Below, piece by piece: positions 54,801 to 63,501 of a DNA stretch of 64,000 nt. This DNA comes from CBDCFV01 sp965216425 (lineage in GTDB: Bacteria; Chloroflexota; Dehalococcoidia; Lucifugimonadales; UBA3495), in the NCBI GenBank assembly GCA_965216425.1, contig CBDCFV010000005.1, forward strand, positions 1,054,001 to 1,118,000, written 5' to 3'. Position numbers and translations under genes: made by a program. How positions within the stretch are numbered: the stretch's first letter is position 1; the number at the start of each line of letters is the position of its first letter. The notes under the pieces were generated by a model, which searched no databases, was not told the DNA's origin, and saw only the letters and a program-made list of their open reading frames with translations.

Positions 54801-55224
54801 GCTGCGCCCGGAGATGGCATCCATCGGCGTCCCCTCCACCGCCGACGGGCGCAACATGACCAGCGACGACTTCTCGGTCACGGCGGGCTGGGGCCATTTC
54901 GGCACAGGCGACGCCGTCATGCCGGGTCAGGGCCGCGCGGAGGGACGGCCCTACACGGCCGAGAAACGGGCCGCCCTTGGCGACGCAATAGCAACCTTGG
55001 GGGAGTCCACCGTCGACGTATACCTGAACGACCGGGCCTACTGGCGCAACGTCCCGATCAACGTCTGGAACTACAAGCTGGGAGGGTACCAGGTCCTGAA
55101 GAAGTGGCTGTCGTACCGGGAACAGCGAGTTTTGGGCAGGGCGCTGCTGCCGGAGGAGGTGCAGCATTTTACGAATGTGGGGAGGCGGATTGGGGGGATT
55201 TTGGGGGTGACGGGAAGGGCATGA
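51874..55224 (+). pseudogene. Type ISP-like restriction-methylation enzyme with two in-frame stops
   Basis: One frame from ATG 51874 runs to TGA 55224 but is broken by TGA at 52564-52566 and TAG at 54409-54411. The pieces form one ~1115-residue protein: an N-terminal PD-(D/E)xK-like nuclease region (QQGAGHPDMGLY, GGVVEVKPAND), a helical part, an N6-adenine methylase core with VLDPCCGTGAYLAE and the catalytic ILGNPPYNGF, and a C-terminal target-recognition region. This is the type ISP/IIL single-chain layout. Relatives have Arg and Gln at the two stops, so both fit C-to-T changes (CGA to TGA, CAG to TAG). Probably inactive. Confidence 0.85.
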
Positions 55225-55442
55225 GTAAGCCAAACTGGATACACATCACGCGATTTATCCGTCGTTTGACCAAGTGGGATGGCTTCTGGTGGATTTCTGG
55301 AATAGCCGTCGTTCTGTTAATCGGCGGCGTTCTCTCGTGGCACTTTTGGGAAGACCTCAACGACGGTAAAGATTCTCTCAGCACAATTATCCGCAATCTA
55401 GTACCGTTTCAATTTAATTCTATTGGATAGATATGTTTGAGC

Positions 55443-56575
55443 TTACTGCGAGCGTCCCCCGGTCGTGGCCGAGGGCAGGCTCTGGGTGGAGAACCGCCAG
55501 TCTATGATGGCGGCGGCCCCGTTGCGCTCGTGTTCGAGCGCCGCGACCTCCCGTATCAGCAACGCTTCATCGCCGACCCGGCGGTTCAAACACTGTCTGC
55601 TGAAGACGCTCAACTCGATTTCAGCCATGTTCAACCAGCTTCCGTGATTGGGTGTGTGGTGAAGCTCCAGGCGTTTGGCTATGCGGCGCGCCTCGGACGG
55701 TGCAAACGCTTCGTAGAGCGAGCCGGGCTTGTGGGTGTTGAGATTGTCCAGGACCAGCCGGACCACTGTGGCGTCAGGATAGGCCTCGTCCACCAGCCAC
55801 TTCATCTGTTCAGCGAAGTCCACGGCAGTCCGGCGCCCGGTCACCTCGACGTGCCTCCACCCACCCTTCGGTTCACAGAACATGAACAGGTTCCGGGTCC
55901 CGTTTCGCTGGTACTCAGTGTCATAGCGCTCCACCCGTCCGGGGGCGGCCTCAATGGGAGGCCTCACGTCCTCGACCAACTGCTTGGAGGTCTCGTCGAA
56001 ACACACCACCGGACGCTCCCGGTCATACTCTTCGTGATAAAGAGCCTGCCCCGTACTGGATACGGGGTCCAGTACGTCCTCCATCCGGGCGACGAACTCC
56101 CCGCTCAGCTTGGGGATGCACCATTCCTTTTTCTTCCACGGCTTGAGTTCGTTTTTTTGAGTATCTGGCGCACCGTCTCCAAGGAGATGCTCCCGGCCAA
56201 CTCCATCTCCACCACCTTGTCCGCCAGCAGATGGAGCGTCCAGTTTACATGTCCTTCGGGCGGACTGCTGCACGCGACGGCAACCAGGTGCGCTTCCTGC
56301 TTGCCGTCCAACTTGCGCTCCCGGCCCGGCCGTGGCTTGTCATTGATGGCGGCATCAAGTCCTTCCTCGACGAACCGCTTCCGCACTCTGGCAACGGTAG
56401 CGGCGTTGATCAAAAGCACGCCGGCTATCTCACGGTCCCGAAGTCCTTCATCTGCTTTGAGCAGCGCCAGCGCCCGCTTGACGGTGCGGACTGACGGCTT
56501 GCCCCGGTGGGAAACCTCATTGAGACGGGTGCGTTCGGATTCAGCCAGCTTGACTTTATACTTGATGGCAGCCAT
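55443..56575 (-). pseudogene. IS630-family transposase with a -1 frameshift at A7
   Basis: Frame one (ATG 56575) gives the HTH part (LRDREIAGVLLINAATVARV) up to VRQILKK; frame two continues NELKPWKKKEWCIP, VVCFDETSKQ, LVLDNLNTHKPGSLYEAF and HTPNHGSWLNMAEIEL, the complete DDE core. The switch lies in CTCAAAAAAACGAAC (near 56150) and needs a -1 shift. This could be programmed slippage or a lost A. A palindromic insertion adds DPVSSTGQA between the HTH and catalytic parts. Confidence 0.82.
56053..56075. repeat. Palindrome inserted in the IS630 transposase
   Basis: GTACTGGA-TACGGGG-TCCAGTAC, an eight-base-arm palindrome, encodes the extra DPVSSTGQA residues compared with the related transposase at 14976. 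It keeps the frame. Confidence 0.75.
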
Positions 56576-57801
56576 GTCTGGATACTCCCCCACAGAAAGA
56601 TCATACCCAAGTATGACTGCCTTCTTATATTCTTACAAATCTATCTGGAAGTAGTACTAGGCTTCGTGATTGGTGGTGTCATTGCAGTACTGCTCGCAGT
56701 CTGGCGAAGCAGAATCGGAGAACGCCAAGCAAATGCGGCTCAGCGGCAAGCTGAAATCACCCGGAGCCAAGTCGAGATTGCCCAGAGCCAGATTGAAATC
56801 GCCCGGAGCCAAGCTCAAACCGCCCAACAAAGCTTGCTGAACGAGCGCTACCAGAGAGGGGCGGAGATGCTTGGAAGCAGCGTTCTCTCGGTCCGTATGG
56901 GTGGCATCTATGCGCTACAACGGCTCGGAGAGGAACACCCAGACGAGTACCATATTCAGATAATGCGGCTGTTTTGCGCCTTCGTAAGGAACCCAACTGG
57001 GAGCGAAGGGGTCCCACACAAGCAATATTCGGAGGACGAGCCGGGTGCATTCCCTATATTACGAGAAGATGTCCAAGTTGTCATGACTGCTATCGGTAGC
57101 CGAAGCCAAATAGGTCTCGATCTTGAAAAATCTATGGCGAACTTCAAGCTGGAATTGGACGGTGCCGACCTTGGGGGAGCAAATCTATACCACGCGAATC
57201 TCGCTGGTGGGAACCTAAGTGGAGTAAATTTGGTCCATTCTGGTCTCCGCAACTCGGACCTGTCTCGAGCGAATCTAGCAGGCGCAACTCTGCGCCGTGC
57301 CTACATGGCAACCGCAAACCTCTCCGGTGCGAACATGCCGGACACAAATCTATCCTATGCGACCGCCGACTTCGCAAACCTCTCGGGTGTACACCTTGAT
57401 AGGGCAGACTTGTCACGCGCTAACCTTGAGGATGCTGATCTATCCGGTGCGGTTATTGGTGCTGTGAACCTGGCCAGAGCGAACCTCCAAGATACTAACT
57501 TATCCGGCGCAGTCTTCAGAATGGCAGAACGCACGACACCGTCACTTCCTCCAATGTCGGGGGATCTCTTCGCACGTCTGACCCAGGAACAACTCGACCA
57601 AGCCAAATCCGATCCCGACAACCCTCCCAAGATAGGTAGCGGAACAGTTGACATTGAGACAGGCCAGCCGTTGGTCTGGCACGGTACGGCCAGCAACCAT
57701 TCACCGTAGTAACTCGTTAGGCTGGCATCTTCTACGGTCACGGGCATCCTCCAGCGGATTGGGACTATACTGATGATGACTGGTGATGGAGGAAGATTGC
57801 C

Positions 57802-58119
57802 ATGACAGACCCGGATGAGGGCTTGACCAAGCTTACGGCGGAGGAATTCCTGAGAAAGGCCGTCGAAGAATTGGGCGGACCAAACGTCTGGGATGATGGG
57901 GTGGTGGAGTTCTACAAAGCCGCCACCCGCCTGTGGGACGAATACGATACCTTGGTGGGGAAGTACCCCGACAAGTGGGTGGCTATGGGCAAGGATGGAG
58001 TCTTGGCGGTGTGCGAATCGCTCAAAGAAGCCCATTCGGCTGCTGAACTGGCCCGCTCGCAGGGTTCCCAGTGTGTGATCGAGTTTCTGACCTCCGACCC
58101 GGAACCCCTGGTCCTGTGA
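57802..58119 (+). CDS. DUF5678-like small protein
   Basis: A 105-residue protein: N-terminal helices (LTKLTAEEFLRKAVEELGG), then WDEYDTLVGKYPDKWVAMG and a C-terminal strand ending QCVIEFLTSDPEPLVL, the pattern of DUF5678 proteins. Function unknown; they often lie near toxin-antitoxin or mobile genes. GGAGGAAGATTGCC precedes ATG 57802. Confidence 0.65.
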   Translation: MTDPDEGLTKLTAEEFLRKAVEELGGPNVWDDGVVEFYKAATRLWDEYDTLVGKYPDKWVAMGKDGVLAVCESLKEAHSAAELARSQGSQCVIEFLTSDPEPLVL

Positions 58120-58249
58120 TTCCGGGAAGATTCGATGGCAGACACAGGGCAGGGACAAGCCCTGCCCCTACAACCGTGGCCCGTTCAAGTACGATTGGCC
58201 TGACTTAGTCACCCGTTAGGGTGGCATTTCTCCATCATCCCAGCTCTTT

Positions 58250-58345
58250 CGTCATTCCCGCGCAGGCGGGAATCCACACTGTCTCCGATAGGCAAATTTA
58301 CCCTTTCCAACGACTATGGATTCCCGTCTCCACGGGAATGACGCC
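58250..58345. repeat. Pair of CCCGC/GCGGGAATGACG palindromes
   Basis: GTCATTCCCGCGCAGGCGGG (58252) and GGATTCCCGTCTCCACGGGA (58318) face each other about 50 bases apart, both ending in the GGAATGACG word. The gap 58120-58456 holds nothing else that I can support. Confidence 0.75.
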
Positions 58346-58456
58346 TGCCCCCATGAAGAAGGGGGGTTAAATGGCCGCCAAACTTTATAACGCGATTACC
58401 CTGCGGGGTCACCTGTGGAGTTGACGTTTCCTGAGCCGGGCCGCTTCTGCCCCCGG

Positions 58457-59941
58457 CTACCCCAGGAAGCGGCGGAGGTGGGCGGCCTCTTCAACGTAGT
58501 GGGGGATGTTGACGGTGGTGTTGCTGCTGCTGATGCCGGCCCAGATTGCGCTGGTAAGGCCCTCGTGGACCCGGTCTATTTCGTCGGTGAACTGGCCCAC
58601 TATTTCCAAGTGGCGGTCGCCCAGCAACTCCTTTACATGACGCTCGTTGGTGAACCGCAACGCCGCCCGGAGGTCTTCATCCAGACTAGGGTAGACCTCG
58701 CGGACGAACTTCAAGTCTTCCGGGGTGAGCGCCGCCAGGTCCAGCAACTCCGGGGGAACGCCGATGGAGTACATTGACGCGGCGAAGCCGATGGCGCGCG
58801 GGAGGGTCACATCATCGCCAACGCCCCCCAAGGAGCGGCCGTAGCCAAAGAGGCCGACGTGGAGTTTGCGCTCCCGCCGCTTGGGAATGTTGGTCGATAC
58901 CGAACTGATAACCCCAATCAGGCGGCGGACGTGGGACTGGTACTCGGCGGTAGTCCTGTCCACCAACTCGCGCCCGCGTTCCTGGTCAATGGGCGTCGGC
59001 TCTCCCCGTTCGTGGGCGAGGATTTCCGCGATGCCTTGGCGGACGGTGTCCTTGTCGTAGTCGTACTTGAATGCGGACTGGACGGTAAAGGTGTGGGCGC
59101 TGGGATACTCTCTCAGGGCGCGGTCAATATTGGTGGGGGTCAGGTGGCCCCTGAAGGGCACGGAACCGGCGCCGATGATGGGATACAGCGGGACACCCAA
59201 CCTCTTCTCCAGATCGTAGAGACGGTGGAGGCCCATTTTCAACACCAGTTCAGCGGCCACGATACCGTAGTTGAGGGCCGGGTCGCTCCGGGCCAGGAAC
59301 ACCCGCTGATACGGCAGGTCCCTACCGTGCATGTACTCCTCCACTATGGTGTCGCAGTAGTGCAGGTGCTCCATGTCCTCTATGAGAGGAATGACCCGAA
59401 GCTGCTTGGGGAAAAATTCCCCCACCCAGTCCTTTACTTGGCGACCGTGGACCAGCGTTTCGGTTTCCTGGCCTACTATCATCTTTCGATAGTAGGCCTC
59501 TACCAGTGAGAGTTCCTCGGCGGACGTGGTGAAAGGAAGGATCACCTCCTGGATGGGGGCATCCTCCTCTTCCAAGTCGCCATAGAAGCTGTGGGCCATG
59601 TCCCTGGCCGACGGCACGCTCTGCAGGGCCTCGACCATTGACTTGCGCATGTCCCGTTCGATGCCGGGGTTGGGTACACGCAGAGTCAGGATGACGTCAC
59701 GCCCCAAGCGGTGTTCGTTGTGGAAGAAGTCCGGGTAGCCGGTCAGGAGTTTCCGTACGACCTGGTTGTCGGCCTCCTTACCTTCGGAGTCCCACATCTG
59801 CTCATCGCAGCCCAGAGCAAATACGTCGACGGCCTCATCCACCTCGCCGTCGCCCTTGAGCACTCCCGCTTCGTCCGCGAACGGGGGCGGCGTTGCGTTG
59901 TCAGGGTGCTGGGTACTCATCACTTTTGGCACTAAAACCAC
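58457..59941 (-). CDS. ppcA: Archaeal-type phosphoenolpyruvate carboxylase
   Basis: About 494 residues, beginning with the archaeal-type signature VMSTQHPDNATPPPFADEAG. Later LPYQRVFLARSDPALNYGIV, GAGSVPFRGHLTP and LHVGLFGYGRSLGG match PpcA, which carboxylates PEP to oxaloacetate and is about half the length of bacterial Ppc and not controlled by acetyl-CoA in the same way. GTG 59941 is chosen because GGAGAGG lies upstream and homologues begin a few residues before the MSTQ motif. It would feed oxaloacetate to the citrate synthase at 45784. Confidence 0.93.
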   Translation of the reverse strand: MVLVPKVMSTQHPDNATPPPFADEAGVLKGDGEVDEAVDVFALGCDEQMWDSEGKEADNQVVRKLLTGYPDFFHNEHRLGRDVILTLRVPNPGIERDMRKSMVEALQSVPSARDMAHSFYGDLEEEDAPIQEVILPFTTSAEELSLVEAYYRKMIVGQETETLVHGRQVKDWVGEFFPKQLRVIPLIEDMEHLHYCDTIVEEYMHGRDLPYQRVFLARSDPALNYGIVAAELVLKMGLHRLYDLEKRLGVPLYPIIGAGSVPFRGHLTPTNIDRALREYPSAHTFTVQSAFKYDYDKDTVRQGIAEILAHERGEPTPIDQERGRELVDRTTAEYQSHVRRLIGVISSVSTNIPKRRERKLHVGLFGYGRSLGGVGDDVTLPRAIGFAASMYSIGVPPELLDLAALTPEDLKFVREVYPSLDEDLRAALRFTNERHVKELLGDRHLEIVGQFTDEIDRVHEGLTSAIWAGISSSNTTVNIPHYVEEAAHLRRFLG

Positions 59942-60154
59942 GGCACACCTCTCCCGAGTACTTTGCACAATATAGGACCAACGGCCTGCGGGCAGTCCCG
60001 GGAAGGCCGCTTCGAGGCACAGCGTCTCTTGTTGATTTTAACAGGACACTGGGTTAGCCGCCAAAGACGCTGAAAGAGACTTCACTCCCAATATAGCCCC
60101 CGGTCCAAATGGTGGAGCAGCCGGTGGAGATCCGGTACGAGGGATTACTGTGTG

Positions 60155-60796
60155 CTACCGACGCTTAGCACGGGCGTACATCACACCGCCGCCGCCGATT
60201 ACGACAGCCGCCGCAACAATCACCAGAATGATTACCCACGTCATACCCACCCCAGTATCCTGTGGCTGCTCAGGCGATAGTTCGACCGTCTCGCCGCCTT
60301 GAGGAGCATATCCTTCACCGAACGCGTCCATGTCGGTTTGCGCTTCCCCCAGGAGGGCGGTGCGGCTGCAGATGCTCACGTTAAGGTTGTCACTTTCCTC
60401 GGTGCTTTCGTAGGCGTAGACGATGTATTCCTCTCCTTCGACGAAAGCAAAGCCACAACTTCCGCCTGTAGGCGGGGTGGTGAGGTCGATGTTTTTGTCG
60501 ACCGCGCCCTTCCAGACGGTGTTGACCGTGAGGCCAACCGTGGTGTGGTCGTCAGGAGAGAAAGATGAGCCATTGGGATCAAATGAATGCTGGACCGACA
60601 AGACCCTGCCGGCGAACACCGCGTCGAACTTCTCCAATTCCTCGGACGGAGAGCCGGGCACCGCGCACTTGCAGGCGTATGCCTGTTCCGTACTTCCAAG
60701 GAGCCACAGGACGCCCAGCATGAGGGCGAGGGCCGCAACCCCTATATATGGGGCCATCAACCCGATACGTTTAGACCTTGGGTCACTGTATGCCAT
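60155..60796 (-). CDS. Secreted, membrane-anchored protein with TIMP/NTR-like domain
   Basis: A 213-residue protein. Residues ~14-34 are a signal/membrane segment ending in EQAYACKC; the mature part starts at the Cys-x-Cys (CKCAVPGSPSEELEKFDAVF), followed by VFAGRVLSVQ, TVWKGAVDKNIDL, GGSCGFAFVEGEEYIVYAYE and a late Cys (SICSRTALL). This matches the N-terminal NTR/TIMP OB fold found in bacterial secreted proteins. A C-terminal helix (VIILVIVAAAVVIGGGGVMY) and RAKRR tail anchor it outside the cell. ATG 60796 has GAGG upstream. Role unknown (possibly protease inhibition). Confidence 0.82.
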   Translation of the reverse strand: MAYSDPRSKRIGLMAPYIGVAALALMLGVLWLLGSTEQAYACKCAVPGSPSEELEKFDAVFAGRVLSVQHSFDPNGSSFSPDDHTTVGLTVNTVWKGAVDKNIDLTTPPTGGSCGFAFVEGEEYIVYAYESTEESDNLNVSICSRTALLGEAQTDMDAFGEGYAPQGGETVELSPEQPQDTGVGMTWVIILVIVAAAVVIGGGGVMYARAKRR

Positions 60797-60984
60797 GGGA
60801 TTGCCTCGCTTAGTCACAAAAGCAGGTCGTGCGGCTGACTGTTGCGGCAGCGTCTTTAATATGCCCGCGCCTGTCACGGATGCAAAATAAAGCCATCGGG
60901 GTTTCCGGCAGCCTTGTTGTTTATGGTAGGTTGTCGAGACCTGAGCGTCAAACAATGGACGGTATTGACTACGGCTTTAACCTC

Positions 60985-61134
60985 AGGGGCTTTTCATTTT
61001 CCGGGTTGGGCTACGTGGGCCCCGTCTTTCCCGCGAAAGCGGGAATCCACATCACCGTGGCATACGGCGACCTTCTCGTGGCAAGGCTATATGGTTTCCC
61101 GCCTGCGCGGGAAAGACGAGAGAATGAAAAGGCC
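60985..61134 (-). repeat. MITE-like composite repeat, copy 3 (reversed)
   Basis: The same element as at 16126 and 20097, in reverse orientation, ends GGGGCTTTTCATT and AATGAAAAGGCC. It occupies the 450-base gap before the FmdB-like gene. Confidence 0.85.
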
Positions 61135-61247
61135 ACGACTATAACCTGAACGGCATTTGACAGTGCCTATGCCTGCTGATAAATTAGAGAAGTTGCCAGC
61201 TTCATATTTTCGTAAAGAGATACCTCTGTCCACAGGAGTGATTTAGC

Positions 61248-61589
61248 GTGCCACGTTACGACTACCGTTGCACTGTTTGCCGGGAAGAATTCGAACTGGT
61301 CCAGAGTTTCAAAGAAGCCGGCTCCGGCACTTGCCCGGCCTGCTCCGGCGCGGGCCAACGAGTCTTTCACGCCGTCCCGGTGATCTACAAAGGCTCCGGT
61401 TTCTACACAACCGACTATGGGCGTCCAAAGCCGCCCGTGGAAAACGGCGGTAAGGAAACCAAAGAGACTTCCACCGCCTCGTCCAACAAGGACAACGATT
61501 CCTCCTCCAGCTCGGACTCTGGCTCGAAGACGGAAACCAAGTCCAAGACCGAGTCCGCGGCCCCGGCTGCCAGCGAAAGCTCTTCCTAA
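61248..61589 (+). CDS. FmdB-family zinc-ribbon protein
   Basis: A 113-residue protein. RYDYRCTVCREEFELVQSFK and GSGTCPACSGAGQRVFH carry the two CxxC pairs of the FmdB/CxxC_CxxC_SSSS zinc ribbon; GSGFYTTDYGR is the usual follow-up. The last ~45 residues are Ser/Lys/Thr-rich and disordered. Family members are small regulatory proteins of unclear function. The start is GTG 61248 with AGGAG upstream. Confidence 0.88.
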   Translation: MPRYDYRCTVCREEFELVQSFKEAGSGTCPACSGAGQRVFHAVPVIYKGSGFYTTDYGRPKPPVENGGKETKETSTASSNKDNDSSSSSDSGSKTETKSKTESAAPAASESSS

Positions 61590-61653
61590 CCCTGGCCCAT
61601 CTCCGACACGACCGGCCTTTCGCGGCGGTTGAGCTGGAACAGGGTTAGCAACG

Positions 61654-62118
61654 TTGCGGGCTCTTATCCAGCGAGTGGCCAAGTCGTCTGTGACTATCGA
61701 CGGCCAACAAGTAGGAAGTATCGGAGCCGGGTTGGTGGTGTTCCTGGGGGTGGCCAAGGGCGACGATGAAGCTGACGCCCGTTACTTGGTGGACAAGACC
61801 GTCAACCTGCGGGTATTCGCCGACAACAGCAACCGCTTCAATCTCTCCGCCCTGGACGCAGGGGCGGAGATTCTTTTAGTAAGCCAGTTCACCCTGTACG
61901 CCGACACCCGCCGCGGCCGCCGCCCGGACTTCACGCAGGCGGCCAGCCCTGAAGACGCCGAACGACTGTACGATCATGCTGCTGACCTGTTTCGCCAGAC
62001 CGGCTTGCGAGTCGCAACGGGGCGTTTCCAGGAATACATGCAGGTGCGGCTGCAAAACGACGGGCCGGTGACCATCCTGCTGGACAGCGACGACCGGAAC
62101 CGGCCCCGCCGCGGTTAG
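61654..62118 (+). CDS. dtd: D-aminoacyl-tRNA deacylase
   Basis: A 154-residue DTD, which removes D-amino acids and glycine from mischarged tRNA. The SQFTLYADTRRGRRPDF and NDGPVTILLDS motifs (canonical SQxTLY and GPVT) are intact, with the expected homodimer length. The start is TTG 61654 (MRALIQRVAKSSV). The last four bases overlap the convergent DinB-like gene. Confidence 0.92.
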   Translation: MRALIQRVAKSSVTIDGQQVGSIGAGLVVFLGVAKGDDEADARYLVDKTVNLRVFADNSNRFNLSALDAGAEILLVSQFTLYADTRRGRRPDFTQAASPEDAERLYDHAADLFRQTGLRVATGRFQEYMQVRLQNDGPVTILLDSDDRNRPRRG

Positions 62119-62642
62119 CGGTGCCAGCCCATGCCGATGAATAGCCCACGCAAGTAGGCGATCTGGCCGCCGTGGGATATGTTGTCCCACGTCACCTGCC
62201 CCAAGGCGGCCCCTACGGAACGCGGTTCGGGCACCGGTGGAAGCACCATCTTTTTTTCCAATTCCTCTGAGCTTAGAGACGATATAAACTCTCTGGCGGC
62301 GCCTTTGATGGACTCGTAGTACCCCAGTTGAACGTCCCGTGAGGGCGCTTGCCAAGCACTCACTTGCTCCGCCGTCCAGCCCACGCCACGTTCATCGGGG
62401 TCGTCATCCATCCCATATTTCTGGTGCCAGCCTTCACTCGCCCACAACTGGGGCATAGAACGCAGCCGGGTATGGATGAAGGTATCCAGCACCCGGTTCA
62501 TGTGCCACAGAAGCCAAGCGGCTGAGTTGCACTGGTCTGACGGCTGCCGTGCCAGTGCCGCGTCGTCCAGCCCTTCCAGTGCTGAGTCCACCATGTCCCA
62601 GTTTCGTTCCAGGGCAGACAGGATTGGTTCCGATGCGGGCAA
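62115..62642 (-). CDS. DinB-like four-helix protein
   Basis: A 175-residue DinB/YfiT-type protein. NSAAWLLWHMNRVLDTFI supplies the first metal His, SWDN-type TWDNISHGGQIAYLRGLFI a second His in the last helix; a third His is at IHTRLR. Such proteins are thiol- or metal-dependent S-transferase-like enzymes. TTG 62642 follows GGAGG closely. Substrate unknown. Confidence 0.85.
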   Translation of the reverse strand: MPASEPILSALERNWDMVDSALEGLDDAALARQPSDQCNSAAWLLWHMNRVLDTFIHTRLRSMPQLWASEGWHQKYGMDDDPDERGVGWTAEQVSAWQAPSRDVQLGYYESIKGAAREFISSLSSEELEKKMVLPPVPEPRSVGAALGQVTWDNISHGGQIAYLRGLFIGMGWHR

Positions 62643-62670
62643 TTTCGCCTCCTTAGATTCCCGCCTGCGC

Positions 62671-62850
62671 GGGAATGACGGTTTTGCGGTGGGAATGACA
62701 ACTATGCGACGAGAACGACGGTTTTGCGATGGGACCGACGACTATGCAATTGGGACGCCGTTTTTGCGATGGGAATGCTGGCTTCGCAATCGGGGCACCG
62801 AATTGACCAGCGGGAATACTGGCTTTGCAGCGGGAATGCCGGCTTCACAA
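62671..62850. repeat. Degenerate 20-bp tandem array derived from the palindrome
   Basis: Nine consecutive ~20-base units, each beginning GGGAATGACG-like (GGGAATGACGGTTTTGCGGT, GGGAATGACAACTATGCGAC, and so on to GGGAATGCCGGCTTCACAA). The array starts inside a CCCGCCTGCGCGGGAATGACG palindrome, as if its right end had been expanded. It is non-coding, between the DinB-like and CMD-like genes. Confidence 0.85.
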
Positions 62851-62887
62851 AGACCTCTTCCGAGAAGGTCGTAAAGCGACGGCAGCG

Positions 62888-63436
62888 TCAGACGGACAGT
62901 TCGTTCTCCATACCGGGAGCCAGGTCCACGTCAAAGGCCGCCAGCACCTGGCCGACCAGCAGGTAATGGCCAATCAGTACGGTAACGTCCAGCGTGCCCT
63001 GTACGCCGAAACGGGACTTGACCGCGTCGTAGGTGGCGTCGCTTACCTTGTGGTTACGTAACAGTTCGTGGGTGTACTTGACCAGTATCTCCTCATCCCC
63101 CGACAGGCCCTGCGGCGCGGTGCCCTCGGCGATGGCGCGGATGGTGTCGTCCGACACTCCGGCCTCTCTCGCCAGCTTGGCGTGGGCGCTGAACTCGTAC
63201 TGGGACTTGATCTCCTTGGCGGTGGTGATTATCACAGTCTCTTTAAGGCTTTCGGGAATATCGAACTCGAACCGGACGTAGGTCCCGGTGTTGGCCACCC
63301 GGGCCGCCACCTTTGGACTGTGCAACAGCACGCCATAGGGTCCGCGGACGCTTCCCCTGCTGCCTACGATCTCGTCGAAAAAGACTTGGTCTTCGGGCTT
63401 GAGTTCTTCCCTGGTGACGTTGGACAAACGGGACAT
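62888..63436 (-). CDS. Carboxymuconolactone decarboxylase-family protein
   Basis: A 182-residue AhpD-like protein. KETVIITTAKEIKSQYEFSA and HAKLAREAGVSDDTIRAIAE form the AhpD-fold helices; the catalytic Cys pair of AhpD (CxxC) is replaced by Ser-Gln-Tyr (KSQYEFSAH), so peroxidase chemistry is unlikely and a decarboxylase-type role is more plausible. AGGAGG lies 7 bases before ATG 63436. Confidence 0.85.
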   Translation of the reverse strand: MSRLSNVTREELKPEDQVFFDEIVGSRGSVRGPYGVLLHSPKVAARVANTGTYVRFEFDIPESLKETVIITTAKEIKSQYEFSAHAKLAREAGVSDDTIRAIAEGTAPQGLSGDEEILVKYTHELLRNHKVSDATYDAVKSRFGVQGTLDVTVLIGHYLLVGQVLAAFDVDLAPGMENELSV

Positions 63437-63501
63437 ATCGAAACCTCCTGGAAAATTCACCTGTGAAATTCAATGGTAGGATGAGAAACTATCGCACAAT
63501 C

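Larger units (their letters stand above)
55401..56657 (-). mobile_element. IS630-family insertion sequence, copy 2
   Basis: The junctions read C-TA-element-TA-G inside the pentapeptide gene, the CTAG/TA signature of IS630. Ends are GTACCGTTTC and, reversed, GTACTACTTC. It carries a transposase in two frames on the minus strand. Confidence 0.9.
55221..57709 (+). pseudogene. Membrane-anchored pentapeptide-repeat protein split by IS630
   Basis: The gene starts ATG 55221 (ATGA overlap with the restriction gene) with WWISGIAVVLLIGGVLSWHF, then is cut at codon 60 by an IS630 element. The rest resumes at 56660: GFVIGGVIAVLLAVWRSRI (second membrane helix), a coiled coil with ITRSQVEIAQSQIEIARSQ, a conserved NERYQRGAEMLGSSVLSVR block, and about 25 pentapeptide units of the A(D/N)Lxx type (~57150-57520). 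Removing the IS and one TA restores a 409-residue protein exactly. Its position suggests an accessory role beside the restriction gene, not proven. Confidence 0.85.

Noticed and set aside
36414..55224. Altered genetic code because several accessory genes have in-frame stops
   Set aside because: Core genes end normally at all three stop codons and none contains internal stops apart from the UGSC motif position.
62671..62850. CRISPR array
   Set aside because: Units are contiguous and degenerate, with no spacers and no cas genes nearby.
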